DNA of 64,000 nt from contig ONBR01000003.1 in assembly GCA_900316105.1 (NCBI GenBank), forward strand, positions 1-64,000. The letters run 5' to 3'. A program made the translations under genes and the position numbers. Of the stretch, positions 16,810 through 24,334 are shown piece after piece; positions within the stretch are counted from its first letter, which is position 1; the number at the start of each line of letters is the position of its first letter. The DNA is from an uncultured Olsenella sp. (GTDB lineage Bacteria > Actinomycetota > Coriobacteriia > Coriobacteriales > Atopobiaceae). Below the pieces are notes generated by a model that made no database searches, had not been told where the DNA came from, and saw only the letters and a list, made by a program, of their open reading frames with translations.

Positions 16810-18675
16810 ATGGAAGACCTACTTTTGGACATAGTCGCCCAGCTCCGCACCTGGGACGACGCCAGCAGCGAGCGCGCACACGCCGAGGGCCTGGGCGTCG
16901 ATGCCATGGTCGAGCGTTGCGTCCGCAGGCACAACCGCGGCAAGGCCAACAATGCCCAGCACTTCTCCAAGCGCCACCTCTTGCCCTTCTACCTGCGGGT
17001 GAGAGAACAGGAGCCCGAACGCTGGCGCAGCTGGGACATCGACCCCGATCTGGAGCACCGCCTCCTGCAGGCCCTGCGCATGAAGCCCCGTCGCACCGCC
17101 TCGGGCGTGGCCACCATCACGGTGATCACCCGCCCCCAGCCCTGCTCCAGCAACTGCGTCTACTGCCCCTGCGACCTCCGCATGCCAAAGAGCTACCTCT
17201 ACAGCGAGCCTGCCTGCCAGCGTGCGGAACACAACTTCTTTGACCCTTACCTGCAGGTGGCTCTGCGCTTGCGAGCTTTGGACCAAATGGGTCACGCCAC
17301 CGACAAGGTCGAGCTCATTGTCCTTGGTGGCACCTGGACCGACTACCCCCGCGCCTACCAGATCTGGTTCGTCCGTGAGCTCTTCCGTGCCCTCAACGAG
17401 TACCCAACTCCCGAGGAGGCCCTGCGACGCCGCTACCAGTTCTATCGCGAACGGGGTTTCAGCAACGACGCCACCGAGCTGGCACACTTCGTGGCGGGCG
17501 AGCAGGCTCGTGTCGACGCGGGGGAGGAGACCTACAACCAGGGCTTCTCTCACCTGTATGAGACGCCGCGCTACCAGGAGGCGGCCGCACATATGACGGC
17601 GACGCCCGAGGAGCTGGCATACGAGCAGCATGTCAACGAGACGGCTGCCCACCGCGTGGTAGGCCTGGTGGTGGAGACCCGTCCCGATGCCATCGACCCG
17701 GAATCCCTGACTCTGGCCCGTCGCCTGGGTTGTACGAAGATTCAGGTGGGCATCCAGTCCACCCGCCAGGACGTCCTGGATGCCTGCCAGCGAAAGACCA
17801 CGATTGCCCAGGTCAAACGTGCCTTCTCCCTCATCAGGCTCTTTGGCTTCAAGATTCACTCCCACCTCATGCTCAACCTGCCCACGGCGACGCCCGCCCA
17901 GGACAAGGATGACTTTGCCAACTTCGTGACCGACCAGGGTTTCCTGCCCGACGAGATCAAGCTCTACCCATGCTCGCTGGTGGCTGGCACCCAGCTGGTG
18001 CGCCGCTATAAGCAGGGCCTCTGGCGTCCCTACACCGAGGACGAGCTCATGGACGTCCTTTGCGCGGATGTCCTGGCCACCCCTCCCTACGTGCGCATTT
18101 CTCGCATGATCAGGGACATCGGGGCCGACGACATCCTGGTGGGCAACAAGAAGGCCAACCTCCGCCAAATGGTGGAGACCCGCATCAATCGCCAGGGCCA
18201 GGCAGGCCAGGTGGAGGACATGCGCTTTCGCGAGATCGCTCGCTCCGAGGTGGACCTGAATAGCTTGCGGCTGGCTGACTATACCTATCGGACCTCGACC
18301 ACGACGGAGCACTTCCTCCAGTGGGTCACGCCCGAGAATCGCATCGCTGGCTTCCTTCGCCTGTCCCTCCCGGACTGGGATGGGTTGTCTGCGGGCCTGC
18401 TGGACGTGGCGGCTGACGAGCTTCCGGTCCAGCCAGGGGATGCCATGATCCGAGAGGTGCACGTCTACGGCCAGGCGGCCCATCTGGGCAGGGAGGACTC
18501 ATCCAGCCAGCACCAGGGTCTGGGGACGAAGCTCGTGCACGAGGCCTTCCGGATTGCGGGGGTCGAGGGCTACGAGAGCGTGAACGTGATTAGCTCCGTG
18601 GGGACGCGCGAATGGTATCGGCAGCTGGGCTTCGAGGACGTCGGGCTCTATCAGAAGGCGCTTCTATCACGGTAA
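16810..18675 (+). CDS. Elp3-like tRNA U34 carboxymethyltransferase (radical SAM/GNAT)
   Basis: A 621-residue bacterial Elp3. The radical-SAM cluster CSSNCVYCPC (about residues 111-120) has CX3CX2C spacing. It is followed by the Elp3 motif DPYLQVALRLRAL, LIVLGGTW, VVGLVVETRPD, LGCTKIQVGIQS and KIHSHLMLNLP. A C-terminal GNAT domain has HVYGQAAHLG, QHQGLGTKLV (acetyl-CoA loop) and ISSVGTREWYRQLGF. The enzyme uses acetyl-CoA and SAM chemistry to build the cm5 group on wobble uridine of tRNA; bacterial Elp3 acts without the other Elongator subunits. It is divergent from the Trm9-like methyltransferase. The start is set by the TATAAT at 16797; an alternative ATG at 16801 overlaps that box. Confidence 0.9.
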   Translation: MEDLLLDIVAQLRTWDDASSERAHAEGLGVDAMVERCVRRHNRGKANNAQHFSKRHLLPFYLRVREQEPERWRSWDIDPDLEHRLLQALRMKPRRTASGVATITVITRPQPCSSNCVYCPCDLRMPKSYLYSEPACQRAEHNFFDPYLQVALRLRALDQMGHATDKVELIVLGGTWTDYPRAYQIWFVRELFRALNEYPTPEEALRRRYQFYRERGFSNDATELAHFVAGEQARVDAGEETYNQGFSHLYETPRYQEAAAHMTATPEELAYEQHVNETAAHRVVGLVVETRPDAIDPESLTLARRLGCTKIQVGIQSTRQDVLDACQRKTTIAQVKRAFSLIRLFGFKIHSHLMLNLPTATPAQDKDDFANFVTDQGFLPDEIKLYPCSLVAGTQLVRRYKQGLWRPYTEDELMDVLCADVLATPPYVRISRMIRDIGADDILVGNKKANLRQMVETRINRQGQAGQVEDMRFREIARSEVDLNSLRLADYTYRTSTTTEHFLQWVTPENRIAGFLRLSLPDWDGLSAGLLDVAADELPVQPGDAMIREVHVYGQAAHLGREDSSSQHQGLGTKLVHEAFRIAGVEGYESVNVISSVGTREWYRQLGFEDVGLYQKALLSR

Positions 18676-18849
18676 GCGCGCAGGCCAAACCGTTTGGCGC
18701 TTGTCGGATACCTGAAAGCTCTGTCGTGCGCTACTGTGGTAATAATTAATGTCAGTCCTTTTTTCTGTTTGAAATACTTTTTGTTAGCATGTCGCGCAGG
18801 GCATGGATTCTGTGCGTGACATTGGTTTTGAGAGGGAGCGGGGGACTCT

Positions 18850-19353
18850 ATGTCAAAGAAAGCACTTGTCGTTTACTACAGCCAAAGCGTGGGAAACACA
18901 AAGAGGCACGCCGAGCAGGTGGCCGAGGTCACGGGGGCGGACATCGCTCGAATCGAGACCGCCGAGCCATATCCCACGGACTTCAACCTCATGGCCGACC
19001 AGGCAAAGCACGAGGTGGACGAGGGAATCGAGCCTGAGCTCAAGCCCCTGGACAAGGACGTGGCGGACTACGACGTTATCATCGTCGGTACGCCTGTCTG
19101 GTGGTACACCATGGCTCCTGCTATGAGGAGCTGGCTGAACAGCGTTGACTTTACGGGCAAGATTCTCGTTCCCTTTGTGACGAGCGGTGGCTGGGAAGGC
19201 GACGTGGTGGAGGAGATCGAGGGCACCGCAAAGGGTGCCGAGATTGACTGCCCCATGGACATCGTCTACCAGGACCAGGACTCAAAGATTCGCGTGACGA
19301 CGGACCGAGAGATCAACATGTGGCTGGCTGACCTGCGCGACCTCCTGGGGTAA
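18850..19353 (+). CDS. Flavodoxin
   Basis: A 167-residue flavodoxin of the flavodoxin_4 type. The FMN phosphate loop is YYSQSVGNTKRHA (residues 9-21), with the isoalloxazine-binding GTPVWWYTMAPAMRSWL (about 79-95) and FVTSGGWEGD. It carries low-potential electrons in the cytoplasm and could serve the radical-SAM enzymes of this window (activase, NrdG, Elp3), which is an inference from need, not from linkage. AGGGAGCGGGGG precedes ATG 18850. Downstream is a long hairpin (19378-19454). Confidence 0.9.
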   Translation: MSKKALVVYYSQSVGNTKRHAEQVAEVTGADIARIETAEPYPTDFNLMADQAKHEVDEGIEPELKPLDKDVADYDVIIVGTPVWWYTMAPAMRSWLNSVDFTGKILVPFVTSGGWEGDVVEEIEGTAKGAEIDCPMDIVYQDQDSKIRVTTDREINMWLADLRDLLG

Positions 19354-19377
19354 GCTCGTTTCCAAGCTAAGGGCCGG

Positions 19378-19454
19378 GGTCCCGGCAATCTTTATCCATT
19401 GCTCAAACAGCTCGCTTCGCGAGAACTGCGCCTGGACAAAGATTGCTGGGACCC
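19378..19454. repeat. Conserved-loop palindrome, copy A
   Basis: Arms GGTCCCGGCAATCTTT (ending 19393) and AAAGATTGCTGGGACC (19438 on) pair with one mismatch. The loop contains GCTCAAACAGCTCGCTTCGC and then GAGAACTGCGCCTGG. The arms are specific to this site; the loop recurs elsewhere. The minus-strand membrane gene ends inside it. Confidence 0.85.
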
Positions 19455-20083
19455 TCTTTCATTTGGAGCAGGCTTTCGTAAGGAGGTCGCGCTGGCCATC
19501 TCAGCGTAACGGGGGAGGAGATTGGCGCGCGTCTTGCTTGATAGAGCAGGGCCACCAGAACCAGGGAAGTTATTCCTACGCCGACTAGGGGGATGCAACC
19601 GGCTATGAAGCCGGGCCAGGCGTCCAGCCGGTAGTAGAGGCAGTAGCAGACCATGCTCGACACAAAGAGTGCGGCGGTTACCAGCAGGAAGATGACCATC
19701 TTTGCGCCTGCAAGCGATCCCGTGCTGGCCAGGCAGCTTGCGCAGGCCATCTCCAGCGCCAGCCAGCCCACGATCAGAAAGAGCTCGGTCGTGATGGGGC
19801 GCCCCATGAGGCCACGCGTTACCAGGGCCAGGACGAGGTAGGCGACGATGCCTGCCAGCCATATCCGATTGAGCGGAACCATGGGCTCCACCTGGCCAAA
19901 TGCCCTGGAACACAGGTAGACCGCCAGGACTCCCAGGGCAAAGGCCCCCAGAATCAGGGCCACGCCAATGCCCTTCAGGAGGGGTGATGGATTTCCCTCG
20001 GGCCTGAAGTAGATCCACCACCAGATCAGGTAGCAGACGGCACATCCTGCCAATGCGCAATGTCCTTGTTCAATCAGCTGCAT
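19403..20083 (-). CDS. Multi-pass membrane protein, unknown
   Basis: A 226-residue protein with about six hydrophobic helices (near 8-25, 38-58, 73-92, 98-120, 126-148 and 155-180) and no family signature I recognise. The last residues (NLCPGAVLAKRAV) are encoded by the arm and loop of palindrome copy A, so the C-terminus has been shaped by that element. The start at MQLIEQG (20083) is preferred; a longer reading to 20128 enters the R4 repeat. Confidence 0.6.
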   Translation of the reverse strand: MQLIEQGHCALAGCAVCYLIWWWIYFRPEGNPSPLLKGIGVALILGAFALGVLAVYLCSRAFGQVEPMVPLNRIWLAGIVAYLVLALVTRGLMGRPITTELFLIVGWLALEMACASCLASTGSLAGAKMVIFLLVTAALFVSSMVCYCLYYRLDAWPGFIAGCIPLVGVGITSLVLVALLYQARRAPISSPVTLRWPARPPYESLLQMKEGPSNLCPGAVLAKRAV

Positions 20084-20104
20084 GATGTCCTCACGAAAAC
20101 AATT

Positions 20105-20166
20105 GTGCCACTTGGGGCTAGCCCCCAAGTGGCACTTTGCTACCTAGGGGGCTACCCCCAAGTGGC
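20105..20166. repeat. R4 palindromic repeat (CCCCAAGTGGCAC family)
   Basis: GTGCCACTTGGGG paired with CCCCAAGTGGCAC (20105-20135), then a second half-unit, CTAGGGGGCTACCCCCAAGTGGC. A related copy is at 41210-41308. Confidence 0.8.
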
Positions 20167-20179
20167 GGAGCAGACTCAG

Positions 20180-21871
20180 CTACAGCGAAAGCAGGATCGT
20201 GACGAGGGCGATGATGACGCCGACGATCGACTCGCCGCCCAGGACGCCGGATGCAACGACGATGCCGTCCTGCTGGGTCTTTGCCTCGTGTGCGGCAAGC
20301 TCGTCCTTGCCGATGCCGGCCTTCTCGGCGCGGCTACGCGTGACCTTGTCAAAGACGACCTTGACCAAGGCGCCCAGGAAGGCCGAGAAGGTCATGTAGA
20401 AGGGCAGGTAGACACCCAGTCCCACCATCATGGCAGGCAGGCCCAGGAAGTAGAGGGCGATGCCAGCGACCAGGCCGATCACGAAGGCAGGAACGCTGGG
20501 GATGCCCGAGACCATGGTTGCGACGACGCTGGCCTGCGTGGACACGAAGGCCTTGCCCAGGCCAAAGGCCTCGGGACCGTACGCCTGCTCCAGGGCGACC
20601 ATGGTGCCAACGGCGACGAAGACGCCGACGCAGGCGCCCAGGGCCTGGGCCTTCCACAGGGTGCGGGGGTTGCTGCCCAGGATGGAGCCCGTCTTGAAGT
20701 CGCTCATCACGTCACCGGCGAGGCCGCATGCCACGGTGATGATGCCAGCCACAAAGAAGAGCGAAAGCTCGGACAGGTCAGAGATGGCGGCGACGATTAG
20801 GAGCACGATCAGGCCAAAGATCTCCATGGGGTCGATGCCGGTCTGGCCGACCGACTGCGCGCTCATGATGGTGGTCACGAAGGAGAAGAGGACCACGACG
20901 ATGGTGGGGATGGGGCCAAAGCCCAGACCGACGCCGGCAACCAAGGCAGCGATGGCCACGAGGATGGCGAGAAGGCCGGCCTCGGACTTGCTCTGGACGT
21001 CTCCGGCAAAGCCGCTGGACTCGTTCGAGTCCTTCTTGCTCAGACCGTGAACCAGCTGGGGCAGGACATCCTTGAGCACGACGGCGATGCCCGCGCCCAT
21101 CATGAGGCCCATGCCCAGGCTGCTCACGATGCCCTGAGCGGTCTCGACGGACCAGATGCCTGCGGCAGAGCCGCCGACGATGAGGCCGAAGTTGGCGAAC
21201 ACGGCACCGCCGAACCAGAAGGCCACGGGCACGAAGCCCACCAGGAAGCCGACGGAGAGCATCATGGGCGAGTTGAAGATGCCAAAGCTCACACCGGGAA
21301 TGGGCAGGGCCAGGAGCATGGGGGGAATGGCTCCCAGGGCGTCACGCAGGACGCTCCAAAGACCGGCCAGGGCCATGGAGCCAAAGAGCTTCTTGCCCGT
21401 GGAGCCGCCCACCTGGGCTGCCTGCAGGGTCTCGGCCGCTGCGGTGCCGATGGGGTACTCAAGGCTGGACTTCTCCACCATGCGCTCGCGGATGAGGCCG
21501 GTGCAGACCAGGCCCAGAAGGGTGCCGGCCAGGGCGACGAAGAACATCTGCCAGATGGAGACCTCGTCGGTCAGGCCCAGCATCCAGATGCCAGGGATGG
21601 TGAAGGCCAGGCCGCCGGCGACCATGGAGCCGGCGGACATGACAATCTGAGTGATGTTTGCCTCGTTGATGCTCCTACGACCAAAGGCGCGCAGGAGCAG
21701 GAGGGCGGCGATGGAGGTAAAGATGGTGGGCCAGGGAAGAGATCCCAGCTTGAGGGCCGTGTAGGCAGACGCGGCCGTGAGGATGACGCAGCCGACGATG
21801 CCGATGATGAAGCCAGGGATGCTCAACTCATCGCGCAGGCGGCCTGTCTGTGGTGCTTTTGGTTGACTCAT
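20180..21871 (-). CDS. OPT-family oligopeptide transporter
   Basis: A 563-residue integral membrane protein with about 14 hydrophobic helices. OPT motifs include the N-terminal SIPGFIIGIVGCVILTAASA, SSLEYPIGTAAAETLQA (the EYP..TA signature) and GLMMGAGIAVVLKDVLPQL. OPT carriers import oligopeptides, or metal-chelate conjugates in some branches, by proton symport. No peptidase is adjacent. The gene is monocistronic. ATG 21871 is chosen over the codon at 21877 because it gives a normal spacing to AAAAGGAG. Confidence 0.9.
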   Translation of the reverse strand: MSQPKAPQTGRLRDELSIPGFIIGIVGCVILTAASAYTALKLGSLPWPTIFTSIAALLLLRAFGRRSINEANITQIVMSAGSMVAGGLAFTIPGIWMLGLTDEVSIWQMFFVALAGTLLGLVCTGLIRERMVEKSSLEYPIGTAAAETLQAAQVGGSTGKKLFGSMALAGLWSVLRDALGAIPPMLLALPIPGVSFGIFNSPMMLSVGFLVGFVPVAFWFGGAVFANFGLIVGGSAAGIWSVETAQGIVSSLGMGLMMGAGIAVVLKDVLPQLVHGLSKKDSNESSGFAGDVQSKSEAGLLAILVAIAALVAGVGLGFGPIPTIVVVLFSFVTTIMSAQSVGQTGIDPMEIFGLIVLLIVAAISDLSELSLFFVAGIITVACGLAGDVMSDFKTGSILGSNPRTLWKAQALGACVGVFVAVGTMVALEQAYGPEAFGLGKAFVSTQASVVATMVSGIPSVPAFVIGLVAGIALYFLGLPAMMVGLGVYLPFYMTFSAFLGALVKVVFDKVTRSRAEKAGIGKDELAAHEAKTQQDGIVVASGVLGGESIVGVIIALVTILLSL

Positions 21872-22059
21872 GAACAAACTCCTTTTGCATATCCGCCCTT
21901 CCTTGGTTGGGTGAAGGGTCGGGTTGTGGGGACGTCTGCCGTATGCGAAATGCCCAGGAGAGTTGCGCCTTTCAGGTACATACGGACAAACTTGCTACAG
22001 TGTAATAAAGAGAAACCCATACGGCAAAATTCCACGAATCGAAGACTGTAAGGTGAGAC

Positions 22060-22959
22060 ATGACTGATTTTCTGTCCAGCACAAAGGGCCTTCCCATGAT
22101 GCCTCGAATTGGTCAGGGGGCAGGTACCCTTGGACTGGGTGCGGAGGTGCCCGGTCCGATCTTTGAGGATGGTGCGGTTTTGGCCATCGACGTGGGCAAT
22201 ACCATCACCACCATCGGCCTCTTCCAAAAGGATGCTGACGGGTCAGACGACCCGGTCCTGCGATGGGAGATCACGACGCCCGAGCATCTGACGGCTGACG
22301 AGGCGCTTCTTGTCCTTGCCCAGCTGGCAGGCCCCGAAAAGGTCGTCGGAGCGATACTGTCCTGTGTCATTCCCACCCAGGTTGGCGTCTGGGAGCGGGC
22401 CCTCACGCGCGCAAGCCAGACTCGCCCCTTCGTGGTTGGACCCGGACTCAAGACGGGCCTCAAGATGCGCTATCGCGACCCGGCGGAGGTTGGCCCCGAC
22501 CGCATTGCGGATGCCGTCGCCGTACGTGAGCGCTATCAGCTGCCGGCGATTTCGGTGGACTTTGGCACATCCATGAACATCGAGGTCATAGGTGCCGATG
22601 GTGCCTTTTTGGGCGGGCTCATCGCGCCGGGCCTGGCCTTGGGCGCCCAGGCCCTCAACCGTCGCACCGCACGGCTGCCCCTGATCGAGATCGAGATGCC
22701 AAAGGAGGTCATCGGCCGCTCCACCCGGGAGGCAATGCTCTCCGGTGTCGTCTTTGGCGAGGTGGCCCGCATCGATGGGCTGATCGACAGGGTCTTTGCC
22801 GCTCTGGACAGCGTGGCTACCGTGGTCCTCACTGGCGACGGAGCGCACGAGATGGCGTCCTGTCTGTCTCACGACGCGACGGTGGACGAGACCCTGGCCC
22901 TGAGGGGCCTGCACCAGCTGTACAAACTCAACGCGGGAAGAGGACCTCGGCGAAGCTGA
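22060..22959 (+). CDS. coaX: Type III pantothenate kinase
   Basis: A 299-residue CoaX. After a ~38-residue N-terminal extension comes AIDVGNTITTIGLF (phosphate loop, Asp catalytic), then VVGPGLKTGLKM, GPDRIADAVA, SVDFGTSMNIEVI and GGLIAPGLALGAQAL, all family motifs. It phosphorylates pantothenate, the first step to CoA; type III kinases are not inhibited by acetyl-CoA and need a monovalent cation. The pantothenate operon lies 36 kb away. AAGGTGAG precedes ATG 22060. The N-terminal extension is longer than usual, so an internal start is possible. Confidence 0.9.
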   Translation: MTDFLSSTKGLPMMPRIGQGAGTLGLGAEVPGPIFEDGAVLAIDVGNTITTIGLFQKDADGSDDPVLRWEITTPEHLTADEALLVLAQLAGPEKVVGAILSCVIPTQVGVWERALTRASQTRPFVVGPGLKTGLKMRYRDPAEVGPDRIADAVAVRERYQLPAISVDFGTSMNIEVIGADGAFLGGLIAPGLALGAQALNRRTARLPLIEIEMPKEVIGRSTREAMLSGVVFGEVARIDGLIDRVFAALDSVATVVLTGDGAHEMASCLSHDATVDETLALRGLHQLYKLNAGRGPRRS

Positions 22960-22969
22960 CGTAGGGACG

Positions 22970-23047
22970 GGCCCTGCGATGCGTTGCCTCAGTGCTCAAA
23001 CAGCTTGCTCCGCAAGAACTGCGCCTGAGACAACGCATCGCGGGGCC
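22970..23047. repeat. Conserved-loop palindrome, copy B
   Basis: Arms GGCCCTGCGATGCGTTGCCTCA and TGAGACAACGCATCGCGGGGCC; the loop contains GCTCAAACAGCTTGCTCCGC and AAGAACTGCGCC. The arms share nothing with copy A while the loop is nearly the same. Confidence 0.85.
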
Positions 23048-23362
23048 TTGCCTCGACAGCGAATTCGCCATGGCCCAGGCTCTTCTTAACGGGGGGCGAG
23101 GTTGGTGCGCTTCGCGCCCAATGGAGGCTTGCTTCGCAAGAACTGCGCCTGAGACAACGCATCGCGGGGCCCTTGCCTCGACAGCGAATTCGCCATGGCC
23201 CAGGCTCTTCTTAACGGGGGGCAAGGTTGGTGCGCTTCGCGCCCTATGGAGGTGCGCTTCGCGCGAACTGCGCCTGGGAAATACAAACGGCCCCCTCACC
23301 CCAGGAACTCGCTATGGCCCAGGCTCTTCTTAACGGGGGCAAGGTTGGTGCGCTTCGCGCCC
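23047..23362. repeat. Three-copy tandem repeat, period about 125 bp
   Basis: CCATGGCCCAGGCTCTTCTT followed by AACGGGGG and GGTTGGTGCGCTTCGCGCCC occurs three times; the shared TGGCCC word is at 23071, 23196 and 23315. Right halves of palindrome B are carried along in copy 1-2. Nothing in this 620-bp stretch codes for a recognisable protein. Confidence 0.85.
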
Positions 23363-23459
23363 TTTATGCATGGGGCCCGGGAACGGCTTGGCCGTTCCCG
23401 GGCTACCAACTTCTCTCCCCTTTGGCATCATCGATGTGATTCTGGCCCAGCGAAGCGAC

Positions 23460-23550
23460 GGCCCCCATCCCCTTGTCCAGGCGCAGTTTCGCAGCGGCGC
23501 GCTTTGCGCGACGCGAGAATGTTTGAGCACTGGGCAAGGGGATGGGGGCC
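23460..23550. repeat. Conserved-loop palindrome, copy D
   Basis: Perfect 16-bp arms GGCCCCCATCCCCTTG (23460-23475) and CAAGGGGATGGGGGCC (23535-23550). On the minus strand the loop reads GCTCAAACATTCTCGCGTCG...GCGAAACTGCGCCTGG, the family loop in inverted orientation with a GCGC-rich inner hairpin. Confidence 0.85.
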
Positions 23551-23581
23551 ATCCCTCAGGTGAGCGCGAGGCGAGCCAGAC

Positions 23582-24151
23582 TTACATCGTGTGCGTCTCG
23601 TAGAGTGGGTCGTCGTGCCAGAGGACTGCCCTGTCCTGCTTCAGGGACTCAGGGACATCGATCAGGCGCTGGTTTTCCGATCCGCGGAATCGCAGGGAGA
23701 TGTCCTTCTTCTCCTGCACGAAGGGGCCGTCTACCAGGACGTCAAGAAGCCCCAGGATGCGCTTGGTGTCCTCCGTCACGGGCGACTCCTTGTAGGGGGC
23801 TGCCGCGGGTCTCTTGCCACGCAGCTCTTCCCAGGTAAAGCCCGAATAGAGCCAGATGTTCTTGTGTGGGAAGCGCTCGCGCACGCGCTCGAGGAAGTCG
23901 GCCACGGCAGCCTGGTTCCTGCGCTCCATGGGCTCGCCGCCCAGGATGGAGAAACCGTCCACGTAGGGAGGCTCCATGCTGTCCAGGATCTGCTCCTGCG
24001 TTGCCTCGTCGAAGGGCTTTCCTGCCTCAAAGTCCGCGGCCTCCTGGTTGAAGCAGAAGGGGCAATGGCGCTGACAGCCCGAGACAAAGAGCGTGGTGCG
24101 TACGCCGATGCCGTTGGCGATGTCGCAATACTTGATGGCAGAGTAGTTCAT
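23582..24151 (-). CDS. nrdG: Anaerobic ribonucleotide reductase activating protein
   Basis: A 189-residue NrdG. The radical-SAM motif CQRHCPFC is at residues 26-33, followed by FSILGGEPM (SAM-binding GGE) and IWLYSGFTWEEL, typical of NrdG. It generates the glycyl radical on class III ribonucleotide reductase (NrdD) for deoxynucleotide synthesis without oxygen. nrdD would be expected upstream on the same strand but is not here; the next upstream gene is the PRD regulator, so nrdG appears separated from nrdD. AAGGAG precedes ATG 24151. Confidence 0.92.
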   Translation of the reverse strand: MNYSAIKYCDIANGIGVRTTLFVSGCQRHCPFCFNQEAADFEAGKPFDEATQEQILDSMEPPYVDGFSILGGEPMERRNQAAVADFLERVRERFPHKNIWLYSGFTWEELRGKRPAAAPYKESPVTEDTKRILGLLDVLVDGPFVQEKKDISLRFRGSENQRLIDVPESLKQDRAVLWHDDPLYETHTM

Positions 24152-24334
24152 GGCAAGGCTCTCCTTAGAGTGGCGAAGTTGTCATTCTAGCAGACGTGCA
24201 TGTGCCCCAAGTGGCGCTAGAGGAGGCCGACCAGCTGGAGGAGGGGGACGATTGCCATGGCACCCGTGCAAGATTTGATGTGCCTGGACATTATGCACGT
24301 GTCGGTGAGCCCCTGGAGCAGTTGCCTAGCCGCA

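Noticed and set aside
16819-18483. A 554-codon minus-strand frame opposite elp3
   Set aside because: Antisense shadow of a high-GC gene; no start signal or recognisable motif.
19378-19454. Conserved-loop palindromes as ordinary MITEs
   Set aside because: Terminal sequences differ completely between copies and no flanking target duplication is visible.
23047-23362. Tandem repeats as a CRISPR array
   Set aside because: Units are about 125 bp without a short repeat and unique-spacer pattern, and no cas gene is present.
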